Assembly: GCA_021286885.1 (NCBI GenBank)
Contig: JAJTBM010000191.1
Location: forward strand, 1 to 6,069
Direction: 5' to 3'
Source of the DNA: Rhodocyclales bacterium
GTDB taxonomy: Bacteria > Pseudomonadota > Gammaproteobacteria > Burkholderiales > Rhodocyclaceae
DNA length: 6,069 nucleotides
Position 1 is the first letter of the stretch. Every line of letters begins with the position of its first letter. Under the pieces are notes generated by a model that saw only the letters and a program-made list of their open reading frames with translations, had not been told where the DNA came from and did not search any database. Shown one piece after another: positions 1 to 6,069 of the stretch. The translations under genes were made by a program, and so were the position numbers.

Positions 1-449
1 CCGTCTCGGCCATCATCGCCAACCTGCACGACGTAGTGATCATCCTGGGCTTCTTCGCTTTGTTCCAGTGGGAGTTCTCGCTCCCGGTGCTGGCCGCCAC
101 CCTGGCCGTGCTGGGCTATTCGGTGAACGAATCAGTGGTGGTGTTCGACCGAGTGCGTGAAACCTTTCGCAAAAAGCGCGGCCTCAGCACCCCCGAAGTG
201 CTGGATCACGCCATCACCAGCACCATCAGCCGAACCATCATCACCCACGGCAGCACTCAGATGATGGTGCTCTCCATGCTGGTGTTTGGCGGCGAAACCC
301 TCTACTACTTCGCCCTCGCACTCACCATCGGGATCTGCTTCGGGATCTATTCCTCCGTCCTCGTCGCCAGCCCCCTGGTGATGTGGCTGGGCGTATCCCG
401 GGAACAGTTCATCCAGGTGAAGAAGGAAAAGCAGGAAGCGGTGGTGTAA
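1..449 (+). CDS. secF: SecF, protein translocase accessory subunit (5'-truncated, C-terminal part)
   Basis: C-terminal half of SecF, the inner-membrane subunit that works with SecD and SecYEG and uses the proton gradient to pull exported proteins to the periplasmic side. The reading frame is open from base 3 to the TAA at 447-449; the true start lies off the left edge. Visible landmarks are LHDVVIILGFFALFQWEFSL (HD motif and a transmembrane helix), then GYSVNESVVVFDRVRE, the conserved SecF signature, here with NES where many homologues have NDT or NDS. SRTIITHGSTQMM follows, then FGGETLYYFALALTIGI and GIYSSVLVASPLVMWLG, which are the last membrane helices. The C-terminus is a short charged cytoplasmic tail (VKKEKQEAVV). 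About 148 residues are present out of the roughly 300 usual for the family. secD and yajC normally precede it and would lie to the left. The gene converges on the T6SS operon. Confidence 0.95.
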   Translation, partial: VSAIIANLHDVVIILGFFALFQWEFSLPVLAATLAVLGYSVNESVVVFDRVRETFRKKRGLSTPEVLDHAITSTISRTIITHGSTQMMVLSMLVFGGETLYYFALALTIGICFGIYSSVLVASPLVMWLGVSREQFIQVKKEKQEAVV

Positions 450-517
450 GGCATCCGCACAATGCCAAGGGCGGCCTCAAGTCGACCGCCCCTGCATCAC
501 ACCATGCCTTCTGCCTC

Positions 518-550
518 AACAGGCCGGCCCCAGGGTCGGCCTGTTTCGCT
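518..550 (+). terminator. Inverted repeat between convergent secF and tssA, probable rho-independent terminator
   Basis: A perfect 9-bp stem, AACAGGCCG (518-526) and CGGCCTGTT (537-545), encloses a 10-base loop (527-536) whose outer bases can add a G-T and two G-C pairs. On the + strand it is followed by TTTCGCTT, a weak T tract, and it sits about 70 bases after the secF stop. On the - strand it lies just past the tssA stop at 551 but has only two T after the stem. It best fits a terminator for secF, perhaps shared with tssA. The T tract is poor, so this is moderate confidence. Confidence 0.6.
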
Positions 551-1654
551 TCAGCCACCGGCCTGCCGGAAGTCCAGCAACTCCCGCAACTGGCCCAGGG
601 TGGCATCATCCTTCACCACATGCTGCAACCATTCCTCCAGACTCATGGTGGCCCAGCGGGCTGCACGTTCGGCCAGGAGAGACACGGGGCTGTGGGGCTC
701 GTGGGTACGGAAGTAGCGGGCCACCTCACCCAACATCTGCACCGCCTGGGCGCGGGTCTGGATGCTGCCATCGAAATGCTGCGGCATGGGCTGCTGGGCT
801 AAGGCTTGAAAGGCCGCATGGATGGGCATGGGAGAAGCAGACATGGGGCTGACTCCAGAGGCGGTGGGTTGGGCAGAACGGAATTCGGCCGTAGGGTTGA
901 TCTGCTTTCGGTAGCGCAACACCAGATCCTGACAGGCATAAATGCTGTTCCGAACATCGGACAAACTCGGTGCTTGATCGCCAAAGCGTTTTTCCAGCAG
1001 CAGATCCAACGCGTCGTAGCGCTCCAAGGCCTGTACCAACTGCTCCTGCAAGGCGCCAAACCAGGGGGCGCCGCATTGCTGCGCCGCTTTTTCGAAGACC
1101 TCGCCCGGCAACTTGCCATCTGCAATGGCCGCATCCCGGGCCGAAGGGTCGCGCAAACCCAGGTTGTCCACCTCCCGGGATTGCTGCCAGTCCAGCCAGC
1201 TATAGCCCCCCTGCTCAGGCCGCAACACGGGGGCCTTGCGAATGGCGTCAGCCAGCTGCAGCTTTAGCCACTCCAGCTTCCCCACCCGCTCATCCAGATC
1301 CTGCGGATCCAGTTCTGGATACCCCCGGTCCCAGTAGCGCTCCAGCCAGCCCTGCAACCAGGCCAGTACCAGGGGCAAAGCGCCCAGCCCCTGCTGGCGC
1401 ACCCGCGCCTCCGCCCCCCACACCACTAACTGCAAATCCTTGCTCTGATTCTGGAAAGCGTCTTCACACCATTGAACCACCCGGGGCCATTCCGCCACTT
1501 TGAGCGCCTGGGCCCATTCGCCCTGGGCCAGGGCCGGATCATCGCTGCGCCGCGCCTCACGAATCTGGTCGAACAAGCTGGAGTAGGCCAGATCCTCCCC
1601 GGCGGGCTGAGGGCCGGGTATGGGGGCCAGCAATTGCTGCAGTTTGGTTTCCAT
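551..1654 (-). CDS. tssA: TssA (ImpA family), T6SS sheath/tube assembly protein, short form
   Basis: TssA docks on the T6SS baseplate and membrane complex and helps prime or cap polymerisation of the Hcp tube and TssBC sheath in the cytoplasm. The 367-residue product opens with an ImpA N-terminal domain (about residues 7-130): [21 protein letters not shown], then an [22 protein letters not shown] stretch and [21 protein letters not shown]. These are the classic signatures of the family. A helical middle section follows, then a Ser/Pro/Ala linker near 255-283. The C-terminal domain (about 296-361) has a [21 protein letters not shown] core and [11 protein letters not shown], as in short TssA proteins. 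Its length fits the roughly 340-380-residue class and not the 450-500-residue forms. The ATG at 1654 is preferred because homology begins at METKLQQ; a TTG at 1699 would overlap PAAR and adds 15 unconserved residues. No good Shine-Dalgarno precedes the ATG. It is the last gene of the operon, 31 bp after PAAR. Confidence 0.92.
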   Translation of the reverse strand: METKLQQLLAPIPGPQPAGEDLAYSSLFDQIREARRSDDPALAQGEWAQALKVAEWPRVVQWCEDAFQNQSKDLQLVVWGAEARVRQQGLGALPLVLAWLQGWLERYWDRGYPELDPQDLDERVGKLEWLKLQLADAIRKAPVLRPEQGGYSWLDWQQSREVDNLGLRDPSARDAAIADGKLPGEVFEKAAQQCGAPWFGALQEQLVQALERYDALDLLLEKRFGDQAPSLSDVRNSIYACQDLVLRYRKQINPTAEFRSAQPTASGVSPMSASPMPIHAAFQALAQQPMPQHFDGSIQTRAQAVQMLGEVARYFRTHEPHSPVSLLAERAARWATMSLEEWLQHVVKDDATLGQLRELLDFRQAGG

Positions 1655-1675
1655 AATTTTTATGCTTGCTGGCAC

Positions 1676-1692
1676 GGGGTGGAGATCACCCC
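1676..1692 (-). promoter_or_regulatory. Stem-loop across the PAAR stop codon, upstream of tssA
   Basis: On the transcribed strand GGGGTG, a 5-base loop ATCTC and CACCCC form a perfect 6-bp GC-rich hairpin. It covers the PAAR stop codon (1688-1686) and ends about 21 bases before the tssA ATG. No T tract follows, so it is not an intrinsic terminator. It could tune ribosome transfer from PAAR to tssA or protect the message, or it may be chance in GC-rich DNA. Confidence 0.3.
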
Positions 1693-1949
1693 TTGCCAAC
1701 TTCAGAAAAGGTCGAAATCAAAGACGCCCCACAGGTGGTTTTATGACCTTCCAGGGCCACCGGCTTGCCATCGACAATCCAGCTGGGATCACCTTCTGCA
1801 ATGGTGCAGCCCGAATGCCCCTTGATCGGGCAACTGACCGCATCCCCTTTCAGGGCGACCTTCTTGCCGAACAGCGTGGTGTTGGAGGCGGCGCTCAACA
1901 CACGCCCCCCGTGACTGGTGGGATCACCCAAACGTATGGCTTTTTTCAT
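1686..1949 (-). CDS. PAAR-domain T6SS spike-tip protein
   Basis: Small PAAR protein of 87 residues. PAAR proteins fold into a metal-bound cone that sits on the VgrG trimer, sharpens the spike and can bind or carry effectors. The start [20 protein letters not shown] is the classic PAAR opening, with the family's repeated short glycine-turn strands after it ([21 protein letters not shown]). Candidate zinc ligands are His13, Cys40, His45, Cys48, His69 and Cys73; the family typically uses three His and one Cys, so which four bind cannot be told by eye. There is no N- or C-terminal extension, so it carries no fused toxin: it is a bare tip. Start choice is firm: the ATG at 1949 has GAGGAG 8 bases upstream. 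Its ATG overlaps the stop of the preceding gene as ATGA, which suggests translational coupling to that accessory gene. No symbol is given because PAAR naming differs between systems. Confidence 0.93.
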   Translation of the reverse strand: MKKAIRLGDPTSHGGRVLSAASNTTLFGKKVALKGDAVSCPIKGHSGCTIAEGDPSWIVDGKPVALEGHKTTCGASLISTFSEVGKG

Positions 1950-3385
1950 GCACGAGACTCCTCGAAAACAGGCGGCGACTCAGGGGGTCGCTCAGGGGGT
2001 AAAACGATGCCCAGACTGGCGGCATCAGCTTGAAACTGGGCCATTAGCACCGGTTGCCCCAAGCGCCGGGCGTGGGTAATGGCCAGGGCAGCAAGCAGAC
2101 TGGGCGTGGCAGCCCCCGTCTCACCCCACTCGGTCACGCTATTGCTGGCCTGCTCGACGGGATCAAGTTCGGCCTGATGAAGACTCAGGGTATTGCACAC
2201 CGCCGCCAGACGGGTTCCCGCCTGATCCACGGGGCCGCAGTTATGCACCAGCCAGGCCAGCTCAGGGGCTCGGTTCAGCTCGGGACGGGCCTCCTCCGGA
2301 CAAAACGGCAGATCCTGCAGGGCGGCATTCACCAGAGCCTCCTCCAGCCGGGGCGCCAAGCCACGGGCAAGCTGCTGCCCCCGGCGCTGGGGCAAGCCGT
2401 CAGCCACCCCAGGTCGGGCCAGACGAGCCAAGACCGGCAGTCCGGCTAAACCTGGCTGATACTCCAGAGGCACGGCCCCCCAGGCCGGCACCGGGCGCAC
2501 AAAACGCTTTTCCCAGTAAGGCCGATAAGGATCGCTATCGAGCACCGCCGCCCGGGCGTGCCCATCCTCGTCTAAACCCTGGCGCAAGAACAGCAAGCCC
2601 ACACAGGCCAAGCCGCCCGGGGGCAATACATCCTCAGGCTCCAGCAAGGGGCCTTGCAATGCAGCACCATCTGCTGCCAGCACCACCACCCCGGGCAATT
2701 CAGGTTGAAGCTCAAAAATCTGCTGCACCCGTGCGGCCAGGGCGCCCTGACCTGCCAGCAAACGCACATCCGCATGGGGGGCGTTCTGGGTCAAGCAGCG
2801 ACGCCCCTGGGCCTGAACCCAGCCCTGCACCCGAGCCAGCCACGTCACGGGGGCCTCCTCCGTGGGTGATTCGGTATACACCGGCAACCAGGCCGCCCCG
2901 GGCGCGCAGGCATACAGGGCCGCCAGCACTTCCTGGGCCAACCCCGCCCGCAGGGCATCGGCGCCCTGCTCCAAACCTTCGGCCAGTTCCTCGGCCTCAA
3001 GACGGCGCCAGCTCCACCCTTCCTGGGTTTCGTCCAGCCAGGCCGGCACCGTATCGGCCGGCAAGGCGATACAGTGCAGAGCACGACATTCAAGCATCTG
3101 CTGACGCTCGGCCAGCTGTGCCACATGGCGGGCACGGGCAGCACGATCGGCCTGAGCACTGGCTTCGGCTGCCTGAACTTCAGCCTGCTGGGCCTCCTCC
3201 TCCAAGCGCAGACTCCCGAGCCGTTCCCAGGCCCGCACACCCAAACCCAAGGCGGGCGGCGGCGCCAGATGCAGCATCAGCAAGCTACCGGGATTGGTGA
3301 CCGCCCATTCCGAGGGGATTAGAAGCCATAGCAGCCCCCACCACCCCAGCGTCAGCCCGCTCCACATGGCAATACTTGACCACAT
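1946..3385 (-). CDS. Membrane-anchored T6SS accessory protein, possibly Tla3 (DUF2875)-like adaptor
   Basis: A 479-residue protein that I cannot assign firmly. Seen directly: a very hydrophobic, Trp-rich N-terminus (residues 1-23), a second hydrophobic stretch near 33-51, then an Ala/Glu/Arg-rich segment (57-98) likely to form a coiled coil. The body spans about 100-465 and the tail is proline-rich (PPERPPESPP, 464-473). In the body, LQPELPGVVVLAADGAALQG (226-245) followed by PPGGLACVGLLFLRQG (255-270) recalls the layout of DUF2875/Tla3 proteins, inner-membrane or periplasmic adaptors that help load the Tle3 lipase onto VgrG. Near the C-terminus, WLVHNCGPVDQAG (378-390) and EWGETGAATPSLLAALAITHA (419-439) look like a degenerate thiolase-fold half. 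Both are recalled resemblances. It lies between clpV and PAAR, 9 bp after clpV, with GAGGTG 5 bases before its ATG, and it overlaps PAAR. An adaptor or structural role at the spike is inferred. It is certainly a gene; its function is open. Confidence 0.6.
   Translation of the reverse strand: MWSSIAMWSGLTLGWWGLLWLLIPSEWAVTNPGSLLMLHLAPPPALGLGVRAWERLGSLRLEEEAQQAEVQAAEASAQADRAARARHVAQLAERQQMLECRALHCIALPADTVPAWLDETQEGWSWRRLEAEELAEGLEQGADALRAGLAQEVLAALYACAPGAAWLPVYTESPTEEAPVTWLARVQGWVQAQGRRCLTQNAPHADVRLLAGQGALAARVQQIFELQPELPGVVVLAADGAALQGPLLEPEDVLPPGGLACVGLLFLRQGLDEDGHARAAVLDSDPYRPYWEKRFVRPVPAWGAVPLEYQPGLAGLPVLARLARPGVADGLPQRRGQQLARGLAPRLEEALVNAALQDLPFCPEEARPELNRAPELAWLVHNCGPVDQAGTRLAAVCNTLSLHQAELDPVEQASNSVTEWGETGAATPSLLAALAITHARRLGQPVLMAQFQADAASLGIVLPPERPPESPPVFEESRA
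1958..1963 (-). promoter_or_regulatory. Ribosome binding site of the PAAR gene
   Basis: GAGGAG on the transcribed strand, 8 bases before the PAAR ATG at 1949. It lies inside the last codons of the upstream accessory gene, so PAAR can be initiated both by this site and by coupling through the ATGA overlap. Confidence 0.75.
1979..2000 (-). repeat. Short direct repeat coding the proline-rich tail of the accessory protein
   Basis: CTCAGGGGGT occurs at 1979-1988 and again at 1991-2000, a 12-bp period that keeps the reading frame. It encodes the PPER-PPES-PP tail of the accessory protein at 1946-3385. It is probably a local duplication in an unstructured tail, and copy number may differ between strains. 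Confidence 0.7.
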
Positions 3386-3390
3386 GGCCC

Positions 3391-3396
3391 CACCTC
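3391..3396 (-). promoter_or_regulatory. Ribosome binding site of the accessory gene, overlapping the clpV stop
   Basis: GAGGTG on the transcribed strand, 5 bases before the ATG at 3385. It overlaps the clpV TGA (3397-3395), which ties translation of the accessory protein to that of ClpV and supports the ATG at 3385 over an internal ATG six codons later. Confidence 0.7.
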
Positions 3397-6034
3397 AGCT
3401 CAGGGAGACGCGGATATCCCCATCTTCCAGGGCCACCGCAATTTCACGCACCTCCCGCCCATCAGCCATATGCCCCAGCAACTCGGCCGAAATGCTGGCC
3501 AGCAAACCCCGGGTGAGGATTGCATCTGCATTGCGCGCACCGCTTTCCACATCCAGACAACGCTCCACCACCGCATCGCCCAAGGCATCCGGGAAATGCA
3601 CCTGAGCCCCGTGATTGGCTGCGATCCGGGCACGAATGCGCTCCAGCTTGAGGGCCACAATCGCACGCAGCGCATCCTCTCCAATCGGAAAATACGGCAC
3701 CACATCCAGCCGCCCCAGAAAAGCTGGCTTGAACACCCGATGCAACGTCGGGCGCAGGATTTCAACCAGATCCGCAGGGGTGGGCGGGCGCGACACGCCC
3801 TCCACACTCACTCCACGCTCCCAGGCGGCCATGACCAGCTCAGACCCGGCATTGGATGTGAGCAGGATGATGGTGTTGCGAAAATCCACCTCCCGCCCTT
3901 CACTGTCCTCCAGCACGCCCTTGTCGAAAACCTGGAAGAACAGCTCCATCACATCGGGGTGGGCCTTTTCCACCTCGTCCAGCAGCACCACCGAATAGGG
4001 CTTGCGGCGCACGGCTTCGGTCAGCACGCCCCCTTCCCCATAGCCCACATAGCCCGGGGGCGAGCCCTTGAGGCCGGACACCGTGTGCGCCTCCTGGTAT
4101 TCAGACATGTTGATGGTAATCAGATTGCGCTCACCCCCATACAGGGTCTCCGCCAAGGCCAGCGCAGTCTCGGTCTTGCCCACCCCCGAGGGCCCCACCA
4201 GCAGGAAAACCCCCTTGGGCTTGCCCGGATCTTCAAGCTTGGCTTTGGCAATCCTCACCCGCTCGGCAATCTGCTCCAACGCATGATCCTGGCCAATCAC
4301 CCGCCCCGCCAGCAGACCTGCCAGCTGGCGCACCTGGCCCAGCTCATTGCTGACCATCCGCCCCAAGGGTATGCCGGTCCAACCCGCAATCACATCGGCA
4401 ATCACCTGCTCATCCACACACTCATAGGCCAGGGGCTGCGTACGCTGGAGCGCCCGCAAGGCCTCGCGCCGCTCTTGCAGGCGTTCTAGCAAGCCAGCGT
4501 CGTGCTGCGCCTCAAGTCGCGCCGTACGCAGGGCGGCGAGTTCGTCGACCACTGCCTGCTGGCTTTTCCAATCGGCCTGCAAGCGCGCCAGATCCTGCTC
4601 CAGCAGAGCTTCCCGCTGGTCCAGCTCGGCGAGACGCGCCCCATGCCCGGCTTCCTGCAGCAAGGCCGCCCGTTCACGCCTCAGATTGGCCAGCAGCGCC
4701 TCCACATCCTCCACCGGCCCCGGTCGGCCGGCTCTGGAAAGGGCCACCCGAGCACAGGCAGTATCCAGCACGCTGATGGCCTTATCCGGCAGTTGCCGCC
4801 CGGCAATGTAGCGGCTGGACAGATGCACGGCTGCCCGTACCGCCTCATCGAGAATCTCAACCCCATGGTGGGTTCGCATGGGCTCCAGCAAACCACGCAC
4901 CATCTGGACGGCCAGTTCCGGTACCGGTTCTTCGACCTTCACCACCTGAAAACGCCGCGCCAGGGCCGCATCCTTCTCAAAATACTTTTTGTATTCAGCC
5001 CAGGTTGTCGCCGCAATGGTGCGCAACTCCCCCCGGGCCAGAGCCGGCTTGAGCAAATTGGCCGCGTCATTCTGTCCCGCAGCACCGCCTGCACCAATCA
5101 TGGTGTGGGCTTCATCGATGAACAGGATGATGGGGACAGGGCTGGCCTTTACCTCATCAATCACCTGACGCAGGCGGTTCTCAAACTCCCCCTTGACGCT
5201 GGCCCCCGCCTGCAGCAGCCCCAGATCCAGGGTGCGCAACTGAACCCCCTGCAACACATCTGGGACTTCCCCAAGGACGATCTTGCGGGCCAAGCCTTCC
5301 ACCACCGCCGTTTTCCCGACACCGGGCTCTCCGGTCAGGATGGGATTGTTCTGGCGCCGTCGCATCAGGATATCGATCATCTGGCGGATCTCCCCATCTC
5401 GCCCGAGGATGGGGTCGATACGCCCCGCCCGTGCTTGCCCGGTCAGATCCACCGTGTATTGGTCCAAACCCGGGGTGCCCCGCAGCCCTCCGGGCGCGGC
5501 ACCCGGCTGCGTCGGCGCGGCTGCGCCCCCACTCCGCCCGCCCCCCCCCTCTCCGGCATCTTCACCACCATGGGCCCGCAAGCTGCGATAGGCCGCCCCC
5601 AGAGGGGCCATATCAAGACGCAACAGGCTTGGAACACTGTCCTGGAGCGCTTGGCGCAAGGCGGCATCCCGCCCCAAGGCCAGCAACAGATCCAGGCTAG
5701 ACATCCGCGTCTGGGAAAACTCCATGCTCGCCAGCACCCAGGCTTTTTCCAGCCATTGGGGCAACCAGGTGGACAGCACCGGATTGCGACTATTGCCGCT
5801 GCGGAAACCCGACGCAGCATCCTCCAGTTCGCGCACCAGGCGCGCAGGGTCCAGATCCAGGGCATACAGGGCGGCCCGGGCGGCGTTGTCCTCCTGATCC
5901 AGCAGGGCCAGCAACACGTGCTCAATTTCCACTTCGAAATGGGTTCGTGCCAAGGCTCGGCTGGCGGCCTGCTCCACCGCCCGGCGGGCTACCGGGGTAA
6001 GACGCTCAATCAGGGCTTTCAGGGATACGGACAT
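3395..6034 (-). CDS. clpV: ClpV (TssH), T6SS sheath-disassembly AAA+ ATPase
   Basis: ClpV is a cytoplasmic hexameric unfoldase of the ClpB class that extracts TssB/TssC from the contracted sheath for reuse. The 879-residue product has a Clp N-domain (about 1-145; [19 protein letters not shown]) that binds sheath, then a Gly/Ala/Pro linker (about 155-187). AAA1 follows with Walker A GEPGVGKT (235-242), pore loop GASVKGEFE (277-285), Walker B ILFIDEAH (303-310), the [19 protein letters not shown] stretch typical of ClpV, and arginine finger pair RR (360-361). A short coiled-coil middle domain (about 440-535) leads to AAA2 with Walker A GPSGVGKT (614-621), pore loop GYVG (661-664), Walker B VVLLDEVE (682-689), a [10 protein letters not shown] segment and sensor-2 GARN (832-835). 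All ATPase motifs look intact. The ATG at 6034 is chosen over an adjacent TTG at 6037 because GAGGAG lies 6 bases upstream. The linker contains a run of nine G on the coding strand (5541-5549). Confidence 0.97.
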   Translation of the reverse strand: MSVSLKALIERLTPVARRAVEQAASRALARTHFEVEIEHVLLALLDQEDNAARAALYALDLDPARLVRELEDAASGFRSGNSRNPVLSTWLPQWLEKAWVLASMEFSQTRMSSLDLLLALGRDAALRQALQDSVPSLLRLDMAPLGAAYRSLRAHGGEDAGEGGGGRSGGAAAPTQPGAAPGGLRGTPGLDQYTVDLTGQARAGRIDPILGRDGEIRQMIDILMRRRQNNPILTGEPGVGKTAVVEGLARKIVLGEVPDVLQGVQLRTLDLGLLQAGASVKGEFENRLRQVIDEVKASPVPIILFIDEAHTMIGAGGAAGQNDAANLLKPALARGELRTIAATTWAEYKKYFEKDAALARRFQVVKVEEPVPELAVQMVRGLLEPMRTHHGVEILDEAVRAAVHLSSRYIAGRQLPDKAISVLDTACARVALSRAGRPGPVEDVEALLANLRRERAALLQEAGHGARLAELDQREALLEQDLARLQADWKSQQAVVDELAALRTARLEAQHDAGLLERLQERREALRALQRTQPLAYECVDEQVIADVIAGWTGIPLGRMVSNELGQVRQLAGLLAGRVIGQDHALEQIAERVRIAKAKLEDPGKPKGVFLLVGPSGVGKTETALALAETLYGGERNLITINMSEYQEAHTVSGLKGSPPGYVGYGEGGVLTEAVRRKPYSVVLLDEVEKAHPDVMELFFQVFDKGVLEDSEGREVDFRNTIILLTSNAGSELVMAAWERGVSVEGVSRPPTPADLVEILRPTLHRVFKPAFLGRLDVVPYFPIGEDALRAIVALKLERIRARIAANHGAQVHFPDALGDAVVERCLDVESGARNADAILTRGLLASISAELLGHMADGREVREIAVALEDGDIRVSLS

Positions 6035-6040
6035 CAAAAA

Positions 6041-6046
6041 CTCCTC
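6041..6046 (-). promoter_or_regulatory. Ribosome binding site of clpV
   Basis: GAGGAG on the transcribed strand, separated by TTTTTG from the ATG at 6034. The spacing and match are strong, which decides the clpV start in favour of the ATG over the TTG immediately before it. Confidence 0.85.
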
Positions 6047-6049
6047 AAT

Positions 6050-6069
6050 TCAGTTCGGTTGTACACGAG
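6050..6069 (-). CDS. Possible last codons of an upstream T6SS gene (tssG-like), truncated by window edge
   Basis: On the - strand one frame reads RVQPN and then TGA (6052-6050), ending 15 bases before the clpV ATG. TssG proteins often end in a hydrophobic/basic stretch followed by QP and a few residues, and tssG commonly precedes clpV, so this would fit. Two other frames also reach a stop here: one ending ...TELN at TGA 6048-6046 and one ending ...LRSF at a TGA that overlaps the clpV ATG. The frame therefore cannot be settled from 20 bases, and it is offered only as a guess. Confidence 0.25.

Noticed and set aside
450..466. Small inverted repeat GGCAT / ATGCC right after the secF stop
   Set aside because: Only 5 bp with a 7-base loop and no T tract; the longer repeat at 518-545 is the better terminator.
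469..491. Inverted repeat GGGCGG / CCGCCC in the secF-tssA gap
   Set aside because: A 6-bp stem with an 11-base loop and no T tract, easily found by chance in GC-rich DNA.
726..1134. Several open frames overlapping tssA on both strands
   Set aside because: TssA has strong family signatures in its own frame; the others give low-complexity or Cys/Trp/Arg-rich translations typical of shifted frames.
1655..1699. TTG at 1699 as the tssA start
   Set aside because: The 15 added residues do not look like TssA, the TTG has no suitable SD, and it would overlap PAAR. The ATG at 1654 begins the conserved N-terminus.
1941..1946. Run of six A at the start of the PAAR coding sequence
   Set aside because: It encodes the ordinary MKKA start and is too short to suggest programmed slippage.
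2659..3300. Open frame (213 codons) on the + strand antisense to the accessory gene
   Set aside because: Pro/Arg/Ala-rich translation with no motif, no ribosome binding site seen, and complete overlap with a gene well supported by its coupling to both neighbours.
3470..4489. Long open frame (339 codons) on the + strand antisense to clpV
   Set aside because: It is fully inside clpV, whose protein has every AAA+ motif intact. The antisense translation is rich in His/Gln/Pro with no recognisable domain, as expected for the shadow of a GC-rich gene.

Overview
The window holds the 3' end of a housekeeping secF gene on the + strand. Facing it on the - strand is the distal part of a type VI secretion system (T6SS) operon: clpV/tssH, a membrane-anchored accessory gene, a PAAR spike-tip gene and tssA. 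The DNA is GC-rich and almost fully coding. The SecF tail, with a THGSTQMMVLSMLVFGGE stretch and GYSVNESVVVFDR, looks proteobacterial. It reminds me most of gammaproteobacterial (Chromatiales-like) SecF, but that is recalled family resemblance and not a search result.

Layout on the + strand: 1-449 is partial secF, and 450-550 is a short intergenic gap with a strong inverted repeat, probably the terminator between the convergent units. Everything from 551 to the right edge is transcribed leftward. In transcription order this is a possible last few codons of an upstream gene (tssG-like, weak), clpV (6034-3395), a 479-residue accessory protein (3385-1946), PAAR (1949-1686) and tssA (1654-551). 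Spacing is tight throughout: 9 bp between clpV and the accessory gene, a 4-bp ATGA overlap into PAAR, and 31 bp to tssA. No promoter is visible in the window, so transcription must start upstream of the right edge.

How they work together: TssA nucleates and caps the growing sheath/tube. PAAR sharpens the VgrG spike and can carry effectors. ClpV unfolds and recycles the contracted sheath. The accessory protein has an N-terminal membrane anchor, a coiled-coil-prone stretch and a two-part body. By eye its layout resembles the Tla3 (DUF2875) effector-adaptor family and, more loosely, a catalytically dead thiolase/ketosynthase fold. It is the least explained gene here and the best candidate for something new. 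The hcp, vgrG, sheath, baseplate and membrane-complex genes are not in the window and presumably lie beyond the right edge or elsewhere.
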